Origin: Crassaminicella profunda
GTDB taxonomy: Bacteria; Bacillota; Clostridia; Peptostreptococcales; Thermotaleaceae
Assembly (NCBI RefSeq): GCF_019884785.1
Contig: NZ_CP082326.1
Span: forward strand, 4,395,355 to 4,459,354
DNA: 64,000 nt
Reading direction: 5' to 3'
Of this stretch, positions 48,664 through 58,735 are shown one piece after another (position 1 is the first letter of the stretch; every line of letters begins with the position of its first letter). Under the pieces are notes generated by a model. The model saw nothing but the letters and a program-made list of their open reading frames with translations. It had not been told where the DNA came from and made no database searches. Made by a program: the position numbers and the translations under genes.

Positions 48664-50789
48664 AGCAGGTATTAGTAAAAAAAGGGACAACAGTTGTAGA
48701 AGATATTCCAGCACCAAAAGTAAGAAAAGGAAATGTATTAGTACAAGTAATGTATTCTTGTATTAGTGCAGGAACAGAAATGTCAGTAGTGAAAGCATCA
48801 GGAGGTAATATCATACAGAAAGCATTTAGAGATCCAGAAAAATTAAAAAAAGGTTTAAACATGATTAAAGAAAAAGGATTGTTACAAACTCGAAGCAAAG
48901 TAAAATCTAAGGTGGAAGAGGGAAAACCTACTGGATATAGTGCATCAGGAGTGGTTATAGAAGTAGGAGAAGATATTCATGATATAAAAGTTGGAGATCG
49001 TGTAGCATGTGCAGGTGCTAAATATGCATATCATGCAGAGTATATAGAAGTACCTAGAAATTTAGTTGTAAGAATACCAGAAAATTTAGATTATAAAGAA
49101 GCATCAACAGTTACATTAGGTAGCATTGCAATGCAAGGTGTAAGAAGAGCAGATGTAAGATTTGGTGAAAATGTTGCTATTATTGGCTTGGGTATTTTAG
49201 GGCAAATAGCTAGCCAAATTGTAAGTGCAGCTGGAGCTAGAGTCATTGCTATTGATTTGGATGATAGGAGATTATCTATAGCAAAAGATAATGGAGTAAA
49301 AAATATAGTAAATCCTCATAAATGTAATGTGGTTGATGAAGTCATAAAGTTAACAGATGGATATGGAGTAGATGCTGTTATTATTACTGCTGCAACAAGT
49401 TCTAAAGAACCATTAACTCAAGCTTTTCAAATGAGTAAAAGCAAAGGGAAGGTAGTACTTGTTGGAGTAGTAGGGATGGAAATTAATCGTAATGATATGT
49501 ATCAAAAGGAATTAGATTTTTTAATTTCTACATCCTATGGACCAGGTAGATATGATGCTAATTATGAGGAAAAAGGACTAGATTATCCATATCATTATGT
49601 AAGATGGACAGAAAATAGAAATATGCAAGAATACCTTAAAATGATTGAAGAAGGAAAAATTAATTTAGATAACATTATTGAAAAAATCTATTCAATTGAA
49701 GAAGCAGAAAAAGCATATGAAGAACTGAAAACAGGGGAGAATAATCCTCTTATTGTATTATTAAAGTATAAAGAAAAAGTTCAGAAGAATGTCAATAGGG
49801 TAGTACAAGTAAATAAGTCATTTGAACTTAAAAAAGATAAAATTAATGTAGCGATAATTGGAGCGGGAGCTTTTGCTAAAGATATGCATCTTCCAAACCT
49901 TCAAAAACTAAATGACATTTATACTATATATGCTATATGTAATAGAACAGGAAGTAGTGCAAAAGAGCTTGCAAGTCAATATGAAGCAAAATATGTAACT
50001 ACAGACTATAAAGAAATATTAAATGATGAGAATGTAGATATGGTAATGATTTGTACAAGGCATAATCAACATGCTCAAATATCTATAGAAGCAATGCAAA
50101 AAGGAAAAGCAGTATTTGTTGAAAAACCTATGGCTTTAAATGAAGAAGAAATGAAAGAAGTATTGAAGACTATAGAAGAAACGAATATGCCTTATATGGT
50201 TGGGTTTAATAGAAGATTTTCAAAGTATGCAGTAGAAGCTAAAAAGCATATAAAAGATAGAATCAATCCTATGATTATAAATTATAGAATGAACGCAGGT
50301 TATATTCCACTAGACCATTGGGTTCACACTGGAGAAGGTGGAGGTAGAATTATAGGAGAAGGCTGCCATATTTTTGATTTATTTAATTACTTCACGGAAT
50401 CAGAAGTAGAATCAATATCAGTAAATAGTATAAGTCCTAAAACAGAAAATATATCTTGTAGAGATAATGTAGTAGCTACATTAAAGTATAAAGATGGCAG
50501 TGTATGCACTTTAACATATACATCGATAGGAGCAAAATCCTATTCAAAAGAGTATTGTGAAATCTATTGCGATGGAAAGATTATAGCTATAGATGATTAT
50601 AAGAAAATAGATGGATATGGACTAAAGGTAGCCAATTTAAGTAGTAAAGGATCAGAAAAAGGTCAATATGAAGAATTAATAGAGTTTAGTAAAGCAATTA
50701 AAGAAAAAAGAAATTATCCAATACCTATTTGGCAGATAGAGCAAACCACAAGGATTAGTTTTATTATAGAAGATGTGATTTTAAAATGA
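48660..50789 (+). CDS. Bi-domain oxidoreductase (zinc-type alcohol dehydrogenase + Gfo/Idh/MocA)
   Basis: This 709-residue fusion has an N-terminal medium-chain dehydrogenase domain (about residues 1-370, NAD motif GLGILGQIASQ). A Gfo/Idh/MocA sugar oxidoreductase domain follows (about 395-705, NVAIIGAGAFAKDMHLP, then EKPMAL and the GEGGGRIIGEGCHIFDL segment). The two halves could carry out successive oxidation and reduction on one nucleotide-activated sugar. It is coupled by ATGA overlaps to the lyase before it and the glycosyltransferase after it. Substrate is unknown. Confidence 0.88.
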   Translation: MKQVLVKKGTTVVEDIPAPKVRKGNVLVQVMYSCISAGTEMSVVKASGGNIIQKAFRDPEKLKKGLNMIKEKGLLQTRSKVKSKVEEGKPTGYSASGVVIEVGEDIHDIKVGDRVACAGAKYAYHAEYIEVPRNLVVRIPENLDYKEASTVTLGSIAMQGVRRADVRFGENVAIIGLGILGQIASQIVSAAGARVIAIDLDDRRLSIAKDNGVKNIVNPHKCNVVDEVIKLTDGYGVDAVIITAATSSKEPLTQAFQMSKSKGKVVLVGVVGMEINRNDMYQKELDFLISTSYGPGRYDANYEEKGLDYPYHYVRWTENRNMQEYLKMIEEGKINLDNIIEKIYSIEEAEKAYEELKTGENNPLIVLLKYKEKVQKNVNRVVQVNKSFELKKDKINVAIIGAGAFAKDMHLPNLQKLNDIYTIYAICNRTGSSAKELASQYEAKYVTTDYKEILNDENVDMVMICTRHNQHAQISIEAMQKGKAVFVEKPMALNEEEMKEVLKTIEETNMPYMVGFNRRFSKYAVEAKKHIKDRINPMIINYRMNAGYIPLDHWVHTGEGGGRIIGEGCHIFDLFNYFTESEVESISVNSISPKTENISCRDNVVATLKYKDGSVCTLTYTSIGAKSYSKEYCEIYCDGKIIAIDDYKKIDGYGLKVANLSSKGSEKGQYEELIEFSKAIKEKRNYPIPIWQIEQTTRISFIIEDVILK

Positions 50790-51862
50790 AGAAAAAAAAA
50801 GTTATTATTATAGGACCTTATCCACCACCTATAGGAGGAATCTCTGTTCATATAGCAAGATTATCGAGATACTTGAGAGAGTGTGGTTTTAAGTATACAG
50901 TTATTGATGAATCCAAGGAAATAAAAAATTTTGTTATACCTAATTATGAACAAGTTAATAATTTAAGAGTTTGGATTGGTAAAAGTATATTTTCTTGTAA
51001 AAATAGTATTATTCATTATCATTCTAGAAATTGGTATGATATGTTCTTGTTTTGTTTGGTTTCTAAGATTCATAGATTAAAATTAATAGTGACATTACAT
51101 AGCTTTAGAGAAGAACCAAGTAAATTTAACTTATTCAAAAAATTATCCTTTAAGTATTGTATTCGTAATGTAACACATTTTATTGCTGTTGGAGAAAATG
51201 AAAAGGATAAATTAGTACGTTATAAATGTGATATTAACAAAATATCTGTTATACCTGCTTTTATAGTACCAAGATACGATATAAAAGATGATAAGCTTAT
51301 TCCTAATCTCGTGTGGAATTATATGAAGGGTAATGATATAAATATTAGCGCAAATGCATTTAAGATATCTTTTTACAATAAGGAAGATTTGTATGGGATA
51401 GATATGTGTATAAACTTATGCTATAGGTTAAAGAAAGAATATAAAAATAAAAAAATTGGATTTGTTTTTTGTCTTCCAGAAATAGGGGATCACAATTATT
51501 TTGAGAAAGTCAAAAAAGAAATTAAGAAGAAAAATATTGAAAATAGTTTTTTATTTGTAAATGAAAGGATACCTTTGTATCCTGTATTAAGAAAGAGTGA
51601 TATATTTATTAGACCAACTAATACAGATAGTTATGGAGTATCTATTGCAGAAGCAATTTATTATGACATACCAAGCATAGCTAGTGATGTATGTGATAGG
51701 CCACAAGGAACGATTTTATTTAAAAGTAGAGACCAAGAAGATTTAGAAGAAAAAGTAATAGATGTAATTAATAATTATGAACAGTACAAAGCTAAAGTGG
51801 AAGAAGTACAAATCAAAGATTATGCAGAGGATGTATTAGAGGCATATAAATGTGTATTATAA
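50786..51862 (+). CDS. Glycosyltransferase (GT4-like)
   Basis: This 358-residue GT-B fold glycosyltransferase has the N-terminal glycine loop GPYPPPIGGISVHIARL. The C-terminal nucleotide-sugar binding region is DSYGVSIAEAIYYDIPSIAS. The usual second Glu of the EX7E motif is not obvious; Glu in SIAEAI is present but seven residues before it is Asp. It adds one sugar to the lipid-linked repeat unit in the cytoplasm; donor and acceptor are unknown. It overlaps the preceding stop codon (ATGA). Confidence 0.82.
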   Translation: MKKKKVIIIGPYPPPIGGISVHIARLSRYLRECGFKYTVIDESKEIKNFVIPNYEQVNNLRVWIGKSIFSCKNSIIHYHSRNWYDMFLFCLVSKIHRLKLIVTLHSFREEPSKFNLFKKLSFKYCIRNVTHFIAVGENEKDKLVRYKCDINKISVIPAFIVPRYDIKDDKLIPNLVWNYMKGNDINISANAFKISFYNKEDLYGIDMCINLCYRLKKEYKNKKIGFVFCLPEIGDHNYFEKVKKEIKKKNIENSFLFVNERIPLYPVLRKSDIFIRPTNTDSYGVSIAEAIYYDIPSIASDVCDRPQGTILFKSRDQEDLEEKVIDVINNYEQYKAKVEEVQIKDYAEDVLEAYKCVL

Positions 51863-51873
51863 GGAGAATTATT

Positions 51874-52962
51874 ATGTTATCAAAAACTATAACTACTACA
51901 GAAGAATTTTACAACTTACAAGAGGATTGGGAGAGACTTCAAGAACAAGATCCTGATGTAACATATTATAGTACATTTGAATTTGCAAAAGCTTGGTGGG
52001 ATGCATATAAAAATGATCAAGATAAAGAACTGTTTATTGTATGCATTTATCAAGATAAAGATATAGTTGGAATAGCACCTTTTATTATTCAAAAAGAAAA
52101 TAAAAAAATTATGTCATGGAATACATTGAGATTCCTTGGAAGAGGAGATTTTTTAGGGATTTTAGTGGATAGGAGTAATAACAATGAAATGACGATTATA
52201 AAAGATATTTTTAAATGTATAGAAGATAATACGGAAAAGTGGGAAAGATTAAGTTTAACTCACATAAAACATAATTCAAGTATAGTTGCATTCATATTAA
52301 AAAGTGGAAAGTATAATAGGAAATTAAAATATCTAATAGAATGTCCTTATATATTACTTAATAAATATAGAGATTTTGCGGAATTTAATAGAAAGTTTGT
52401 ATCTGGACAAGTAAGAAATTATAGAAATAAGCTTATGAAAAATTTTAATTACCAATTTAGAATAGTGAATAATAAAGATATAGATATGTATGATGAAATT
52501 TCAAAGGTGCATAAGAAAGAACAAGAATATTTGATAGATAAATATAATAGAAAAGAAAGGAAAAGTATATTTACCGATAAGAAAAAGACAAGTTATTTAA
52601 AGCAAATATATAAAAATAACAGTAAGGTTTTAACATTTATGCTTACAGATGGGGAAAATAATTTGTTAGGATATGATACTTGTTATTTATATAAAGGAGT
52701 TTTACATTCTTGGAATATTGCGTATAATCCTGAATTTGAAAAATATAGAATAGGAAAAATATTAAATTATGAAATTGTAAAATATGTATTTAAAACAAAG
52801 ATAGCAGATGTATTTGATTTTGGAGCAGGGAGATATCCTTGGAAATTTGAATGGACAAATGATTTTGTTTTAGATTATCAATTGGACATGTGGAATGAAG
52901 AAACTGAAAAAGGGAAGAAATTAAAGAGATTATTTGAACTTAAGAAAAAAATTAGCAGATAG
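51874..52962 (+). CDS. CelD/BcsL-like GNAT-fold acyltransferase
   Basis: This 362-residue protein resembles the FemAB/CelD group with two GNAT-like halves. Recognisable parts are ELFIVCIYQDKDIVGIAPF in the N-terminal half and YKGVLHSWNIAYNPEFEKYRIGKILNYEIVKY in the C-terminal half. Such proteins in polysaccharide loci are thought to acylate sugars. The ATG at 51874 is 7 nt after AAGGAG; earlier in-frame codons overlap the preceding gene without a ribosome site. Confidence 0.75.
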   Translation: MLSKTITTTEEFYNLQEDWERLQEQDPDVTYYSTFEFAKAWWDAYKNDQDKELFIVCIYQDKDIVGIAPFIIQKENKKIMSWNTLRFLGRGDFLGILVDRSNNNEMTIIKDIFKCIEDNTEKWERLSLTHIKHNSSIVAFILKSGKYNRKLKYLIECPYILLNKYRDFAEFNRKFVSGQVRNYRNKLMKNFNYQFRIVNNKDIDMYDEISKVHKKEQEYLIDKYNRKERKSIFTDKKKTSYLKQIYKNNSKVLTFMLTDGENNLLGYDTCYLYKGVLHSWNIAYNPEFEKYRIGKILNYEIVKYVFKTKIADVFDFGAGRYPWKFEWTNDFVLDYQLDMWNEETEKGKKLKRLFELKKKISR

Positions 52963-52975
52963 ATGGAGAAAACTC

Positions 52976-54454
52976 ATGAAAAAAAGAAACCTAGCAAAAA
53001 CAGGAAGTATCTATTTGATGGGGTCTATTTTAGTAAATATAATTAATTTATTTTTGGTGCCTCTATATACAAATAATCTTACTACACAAGAATATGGGCA
53101 ATATAATATAATTTTATCAATACAAAGTTTATTAGCGATTTTTATTACTCTTGGTATTTATTCAGGGATGTGTAGATTCTTTTATGAACATGAAGATTAT
53201 AATAGAATAAAAAATATTACTTTGACTTTTTCACTTCTTTGGGGAGCGTTAATAATTCTTTTGACTATATGTACAGCACCTATACTTTCATATATTGTTT
53301 TCAAACAAGATATATATGGAAGTATATACATAAAGTACATTGTGACAAATTCAGTTTTGTTATGTATAATCTCTATTTACGAATCTTATTATTCAATGAA
53401 ATATGAAGCTATAAAGGTAAGTTTTATTAATGTTGGTAAGATATTACTTGTGCTATTTTATATTATATATTTTATATCTATAAAACAAATGAAAATCATA
53501 GATATTTTATATTCTCAGTTTATATCATATTTAATAATAATGGTTATTCTAATTTTCTTAGATATAAAAAACATAAAATTAATTTTTGGAAAGGAAGAGT
53601 TAAAAAAGCAACTTATATATGGATTAGGATTATTACCTGGACAAGTTTCGGCTTGGATACTTACATTAATAGATAGATATTTTATCAAAGTCATGGTAAG
53701 TCTCAGTGCAGTAGGGATTTATTCATTAGGATATAAAATTGGTATGCTTATACAACCTCTTTTTACAAAACCATTTAAAAAAGTATTCACAGCATATAAA
53801 TATGAGATTTATAACAAAAGCTATGGAAAAGAAAACATACAAAAGATGTTTAGATATTATAACGTTAGTGGTTGGCTGTGTATATTAGGATTTTCAATAT
53901 TTGCCAAAATAGGGATTTTGATTTTAGGAACCGATGAATATATAAGTGCATACAAATTAGTCCCAATTATAACAATATCTTACTATTTATTTGGGTTAAC
54001 TAATTTTTATGCATTAGGATTACATATTGCAAATAAAATGTTAATAAATTCTGGTATTGTGACAATATGTGCAATAATTAATATAATAATTAATATTGTA
54101 TTGATACCTATGATAGGTATGTATGGTGCAGCGATATCAACAATTATTTCTTATATGATCATGAATATTATGTATTATTATACAGGTAACAAGTATTATA
54201 AATTAGATATTAGTATATTTGACCCATATAAATATAGCGTCAATTTTATACTGCTATATGGTATATATACATTAGTAAATCAGAAATTGACTAATATTGT
54301 ACTACAAGGCATACTGAATATTTTATTATGTTGCGCATATTTAATACTATGTATAGTGTTTAAATTTATAACTGTTGATGAGATAAAAAACTATTTTAAA
54401 ATGGCTTTAAATAAGTTGTTTAAGAAAAGGACTGTTTGTAATGATAATCAATAA
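52976..54454 (+). CDS. Wzx-type polysaccharide flippase
   Basis: This 492-residue MATE/MOP superfamily membrane protein has about 14 predicted helices. The start has the family signature KTGSIYLMGSILVNIINLFLVPLYTN. It moves the undecaprenyl-linked repeat unit to the outer face of the membrane. The ATG at 52976 follows TGGAG; a longer frame overlapping the previous gene adds a basic stretch without support. The next gene begins 14 bp before this one ends. Confidence 0.88.
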   Translation: MKKRNLAKTGSIYLMGSILVNIINLFLVPLYTNNLTTQEYGQYNIILSIQSLLAIFITLGIYSGMCRFFYEHEDYNRIKNITLTFSLLWGALIILLTICTAPILSYIVFKQDIYGSIYIKYIVTNSVLLCIISIYESYYSMKYEAIKVSFINVGKILLVLFYIIYFISIKQMKIIDILYSQFISYLIIMVILIFLDIKNIKLIFGKEELKKQLIYGLGLLPGQVSAWILTLIDRYFIKVMVSLSAVGIYSLGYKIGMLIQPLFTKPFKKVFTAYKYEIYNKSYGKENIQKMFRYYNVSGWLCILGFSIFAKIGILILGTDEYISAYKLVPIITISYYLFGLTNFYALGLHIANKMLINSGIVTICAIINIIINIVLIPMIGMYGAAISTIISYMIMNIMYYYTGNKYYKLDISIFDPYKYSVNFILLYGIYTLVNQKLTNIVLQGILNILLCCAYLILCIVFKFITVDEIKNYFKMALNKLFKKRTVCNDNQ

Positions 54455-55070
54455 AATTATAAGAGAATATAGAAAAAATGGGTTGGAAGGGATATTTACT
54501 AAAGTAAGAAATCGATTTGTAACAGAAGCATATGTATATGAAAGAGAATTAGATGATTTACCAAATATGAAATTTGATAATTATTCATTTATTCCTTTAA
54601 CAATACAATTGTTAGATTTGATGTATAAAGAATATTTTGAAGAGATAAGAGTTAGAAAATATGAAATATTAAAAGGTAGATTAGATGAGCATTCTACAGC
54701 AAAATGTTATCTAATACTTAATGAAGATAGTATTGCAGGTTTTTGTAATATTGAGTATGGCGAATATTTTGAAAGTTGTACGAATTACGTCATGGAAAAT
54801 AATAATCAATGTGCATATTTAATGGATGCATATGTGTTTAAAAAACATAGAAAAAAAGGATTACATAAATTTAATTATTATAGTAGGTTGAAAATTGCTA
54901 AAGAAAAAGGAGTAAAAGATGTAAAAGTAGTTATACATAAGGACAATTTAGGAGCAGAGAAAACTTGTGCGAAATTTGGGTTTGAAAAATATATGAAGAT
55001 TAAAAGATATCACATTGGATGGATTGATAAAACAATAACAAAATCCTGTATTAATGAAAAAGGTGCTTAA
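54441..55070 (+). CDS. GNAT-family N-acetyltransferase
   Basis: This 209-residue acetyltransferase has the acetyl-CoA pyrophosphate loop region LMDAYVFKKHRKKGLHKFNY (Q/RXXGXG-like) and the following VVIHKDNLGAEKTCAKFGFEK strand-helix of the GNAT fold. It probably acetylates an amino sugar of the repeat unit. It overlaps the flippase gene end by 14 bp. The substrate cannot be told. Confidence 0.82.
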   Translation: MIINKIIREYRKNGLEGIFTKVRNRFVTEAYVYERELDDLPNMKFDNYSFIPLTIQLLDLMYKEYFEEIRVRKYEILKGRLDEHSTAKCYLILNEDSIAGFCNIEYGEYFESCTNYVMENNNQCAYLMDAYVFKKHRKKGLHKFNYYSRLKIAKEKGVKDVKVVIHKDNLGAEKTCAKFGFEKYMKIKRYHIGWIDKTITKSCINEKGA

Positions 55071-55071
55071 T

Positions 55072-56157
55072 ATGATGACAGAACAAAACATAATAAAAGA
55101 ACATAATAAATTAGAGCATATAATTTTATTAAAAATATTTGCAATATTAATAGTAGTATTGGGACATAGTACATTGATATATAATGATAATTGGACATAT
55201 TTCATAGCTATAAACCAATCTAAATTTTTCCATTATTTAAAGGAGTATATTAATACATTCCAAATGCCATTATTTGTGTTTATTTCTGGATATTTATATT
55301 ATTTTACTCATGTTGAACAATGTAAGTATAACACTTTTAAGATATTAATTAATAAAAAAATTAAAAAGCTTGTAGTTCCTTATCTATGTATAGGATTAAT
55401 ATGGGTAGTTCCAATTAGATACTTTGTTGAATATGAAAATTATAGAAGTTTAAAACTTATTCAAGTAATTTTTACAAAAGTATTAGTAGTTAAAGATGTA
55501 GGACACTTATGGTTTTTAATTATGTTGTTTAACATTTTTGTTATATTTTATTTTTTAGAAAAGTTAATTAAGAAACAAAATGCGATATTGGTATTATTTC
55601 TATTATTAGGATTAGCCATAATTAGTTATAAAATACCAAGTATCTTTCAATTAAAGAGGAGTTTTTACTATCTATTATTTTTTTATTTTGGATATATTTT
55701 TAGATTAAAGACAAAGGAAATTAAGTTATTAGTATTAAATAAACAGTTATTAATTACTTTTTTCTTAGTTTTATTGAATATTATGGGTTTTTATATAAAA
55801 TTACTATCACCTGTATTTGCAGAAAGTAGCATAGAAATTAAAATTATGCTAGCTTGTTTGAAAATTATTAATGGGTTCAGTGGTACAATTTTATTTTATG
55901 TAATAATATTTAATATTAGTTGTAAGTACAAAGGAATAATTCATACAAAATACATAAGATTATTAGCGGATAAAACCTTTCAAATCTATTTATTTCATGA
56001 GCCATATATATATATTATATTTTTTTATTTAGGTATGACAAATATACACCCTGCATTATTAGTGAGCATATCGTTTTTGGGCAGTATATGTATTAGTTTA
56101 ATAATGGATTATTTATTTAGTAGATTATATTATCTAAAATTTATGTTAGGAAAGTGA
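55072..56157 (+). CDS. Membrane acyltransferase (acyltransferase 3 family)
   Basis: This 361-residue protein has about ten membrane helices. The N-terminal motif LKIFAILIVVLGHS places the conserved His in helix 1, and QMPLFVFISGYL is typical of acyltransferase family 3 (O-acetylation of surface sugars). The C-terminal FQIYLFHEPYIYIIF is also typical. The ATG at 55072 is best spaced from AAAAAGGTG. It would O-acetylate the polymer or repeat unit using a cytoplasmic acyl donor. Confidence 0.88.
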   Translation: MMTEQNIIKEHNKLEHIILLKIFAILIVVLGHSTLIYNDNWTYFIAINQSKFFHYLKEYINTFQMPLFVFISGYLYYFTHVEQCKYNTFKILINKKIKKLVVPYLCIGLIWVVPIRYFVEYENYRSLKLIQVIFTKVLVVKDVGHLWFLIMLFNIFVIFYFLEKLIKKQNAILVLFLLLGLAIISYKIPSIFQLKRSFYYLLFFYFGYIFRLKTKEIKLLVLNKQLLITFFLVLLNIMGFYIKLLSPVFAESSIEIKIMLACLKIINGFSGTILFYVIIFNISCKYKGIIHTKYIRLLADKTFQIYLFHEPYIYIIFFYLGMTNIHPALLVSISFLGSICISLIMDYLFSRLYYLKFMLGK

Positions 56158-56186
56158 AAATTATAATATTAGGAGATGCATAAATC

Positions 56187-57386
56187 ATGAATATTAAAAT
56201 ATGCAAATGGTATAATAATGCTGATTCACCAGTACTACTTATGGTGGATGATTTAGCAAATGTATGGGTGGATACTAGCGGAAATGGAAAAGTAGGATTG
56301 GGAGAAGATTGGGGATATGATAAGAATAATAAAAATTCATCATATAGATATTTAAATGAAGTAATACTAAAAAGTTATCCAAATATAAAAACTACCTTTT
56401 TTGTACCCCTAGGACCTAGAGTAGGTATGATAGAAAATTCTAATATAAAATTTATTTCAAAAAGAATAGATTGTGATGAACAAACTAAAAGCTTTTTTAG
56501 ACAAATTAATGATAGTCCTAAATATGAAATAGCATACCATGGGACAACTCACGGAAAGGTAGGAAAAACTACAAGTGATTTTATTCAAGAATGGGAATTA
56601 TATCAAAGCTTAGATCAAGCTATTGAAAGTATAAATAAAGGGAAAAAAATTTATAAAGAAGTTTTTGATGGATACCCAAAAGGTGGAAAATATTGTGGTT
56701 ACAAAGGTGGAAAATATGGAGATGAGAGTATAGATCAAACTGGATTTTTATGGTGGAATAGATACTTTAATAAAGACATGGGAACAGCTAGTAAATGTGA
56801 TATAGGAAAAGATTTTAATCCTTTAACTAATTTTGATATTAAAATATTTGGAAAAAATAATGTGATAGATATTCCTGCAACAGTTTATGGAGGAATGTTT
56901 AATGGGTGTGTGCATCTTAATATAAATACAATTAAAGGTATAGCTAAGTCGATATTAAAACCTTGGCTTATTAATAAAAAATATAAAGAACTTCAATATT
57001 TACTGAATAATAAATTAGTTATTAGTATTCAAGAACATATTTCTCCAGCTAGAAATGATAGTAGAAGACAAAAACCTAATATATTTGACGATAAAGAGAG
57101 TCTACATATGATTTTTGAGTATTTGAAAGATAAAAATGTATGGTATTGTACAGGCACAGAATTAGCGGAGTATTATTTTATACGAAATAATATAAGGATT
57201 ATTAAGAAAAATAAGCAATTTGAGATTGAAGTTATGTATGATAAAAAAATACAAAATAAAAACATTACGATTAAAATTAGCAATACAAGTGCAGAAGCAA
57301 TTATATTGCCTAATGGAATCAGAATGAAGGGAAATAAGAATGTTTACAATATACCTATTATTGATGGAGTATATACAATAATCTAG
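56187..57386 (+). CDS. Polysaccharide deacetylase-like protein with an EF-hand-like loop
   Basis: This 399-residue protein has a NodB-like core: an Asp-Asp metal motif (LLMVDDLANVW, Asp21/Asp22), YHGTTHG with two His, and EHISPARND further on. Directly after the first motif, residues 29-40 (DTSGNGKVGLGE) match a 12-residue EF-hand calcium loop position by position. The C-terminal about 80 residues (after AEYYFIRNNI) look like a beta-sandwich. No signal peptide is present. It may remove acetyl groups from a lipid-linked sugar in the cytoplasm. The family call is tentative because the motifs are divergent. Confidence 0.65.
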   Translation: MNIKICKWYNNADSPVLLMVDDLANVWVDTSGNGKVGLGEDWGYDKNNKNSSYRYLNEVILKSYPNIKTTFFVPLGPRVGMIENSNIKFISKRIDCDEQTKSFFRQINDSPKYEIAYHGTTHGKVGKTTSDFIQEWELYQSLDQAIESINKGKKIYKEVFDGYPKGGKYCGYKGGKYGDESIDQTGFLWWNRYFNKDMGTASKCDIGKDFNPLTNFDIKIFGKNNVIDIPATVYGGMFNGCVHLNINTIKGIAKSILKPWLINKKYKELQYLLNNKLVISIQEHISPARNDSRRQKPNIFDDKESLHMIFEYLKDKNVWYCTGTELAEYYFIRNNIRIIKKNKQFEIEVMYDKKIQNKNITIKISNTSAEAIILPNGIRMKGNKNVYNIPIIDGVYTII

Positions 57387-57427
57387 AGCAAATAAGGACG
57401 TATATTATTAAGGTAAGGGGATTTTAT

Positions 57428-58735
57428 ATGAAAGAATTAGCATTAACGATTTACATTTGTTTGTGTATTTTTTTTGCAATTACACGATTTTCAAATAATA
57501 AAAGCAAAACTAGGATAGTAAATTATTTTATTTTAGGAACAATTATTACAAGTATAGCATTAAAGACAAAAATTAAAATTAAAGGGTTGGAAGTTGATTT
57601 TTTATTATTAGTATTATTTACATTCATATATACTTTTAAAATGTTCAATTTTAAATTACGTAAAAAAATTCCTAAATGTATATATAGGTTATATATTTTA
57701 TTAACATTATCAAATATATTAATTATACTCCAGATTTATTTAATTAATATCTATTCTATAGAATTATTAGTTAATGCACTTATAATCAATTTAACTTTAC
57801 AATTGACAATTATGTTTTTGAACAATTATAAAAATTATAAGATTGCACTTAAACAAGTAATGAATTCTATTTCAGTGTTTGCGTTTTTTAATAGTTGCCT
57901 ATCAATTGCTCAGTTTATTACAGGGAAGAGAATCATTGGAGATTTAAGTGCTAGTTTACAAAAAGCACAATTTACGCGAGTGGAAGGATTTGCTGGCGCT
58001 AATAATGGAGCAGGTAATTTAGCTGCAATCTTATTTCCTATATTATTATACCAACTGTATACAAAACCAAATAGAATTAATATTATAAATTTCATACTAA
58101 ATTTGATTTTTTTAGCATTAACTTATACACGTATAGGATATTTAGCAGTAGTAATTCAGTGTATGATATTTTTTGCGTTAGCAACAAGGAAAGAAATAAG
58201 AAATAAGTATACTAAGAGAATACTTATTATAATATTTACTATAGGGAGTGTTTTGAGCATATTTAATATAAATACGATAATGGATGCCCTAATATATGAA
58301 AGAGGACATACTGGTCTAACTAGATTTATCCAATTCAAATTAGCATTTAATATATTTAAAGATCATCCATTAATAGGTATAGGTGCAGGACAGTATACAT
58401 ACTATAATTTAAATCAATTGTGGATTAAGGATTATGCTATACATTCGCAATGGTTAAATGTTTTAACTGAACAAGGGGTATTAGGTTTTTTTTTCTATGC
58501 ATCATATAATTTATACGTTTTATACAAATTATTGAAAAAATATGCCAAAAAAAATTTACAGTGGTTTATTTGGATGATTTTTGTAGGGAATTTTGTTGCA
58601 TCTAACTTTAATCCAAATCAATATTATACAGTAAATATTTATTTATATAATTTAATTAGTATTAGTTTACTTGTTCTAGAATATGATAAGGAAATGGAAG
58701 GAATAAATAAAAATGAAAAAAATATTGTTTATTAG
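57428..58735 (+). CDS. Wzy/O-antigen ligase-type polymerase
   Basis: This 435-residue polytopic membrane protein has the O-antigen polymerase/ligase region. Visible parts are GFAGANNGAGNLAAILFPILL, an arginine-bearing periplasmic loop (TGLTRFIQFKLAFNIFKDHPLIGIGAGQY) and the His in HSQWLNVLTEQGVLGFFFY. It would join repeat units on the outer face of the membrane. It ends 23 bp inside the next gene. Confidence 0.85.
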   Translation: MKELALTIYICLCIFFAITRFSNNKSKTRIVNYFILGTIITSIALKTKIKIKGLEVDFLLLVLFTFIYTFKMFNFKLRKKIPKCIYRLYILLTLSNILIILQIYLINIYSIELLVNALIINLTLQLTIMFLNNYKNYKIALKQVMNSISVFAFFNSCLSIAQFITGKRIIGDLSASLQKAQFTRVEGFAGANNGAGNLAAILFPILLYQLYTKPNRINIINFILNLIFLALTYTRIGYLAVVIQCMIFFALATRKEIRNKYTKRILIIIFTIGSVLSIFNINTIMDALIYERGHTGLTRFIQFKLAFNIFKDHPLIGIGAGQYTYYNLNQLWIKDYAIHSQWLNVLTEQGVLGFFFYASYNLYVLYKLLKKYAKKNLQWFIWMIFVGNFVASNFNPNQYYTVNIYLYNLISISLLVLEYDKEMEGINKNEKNIVY

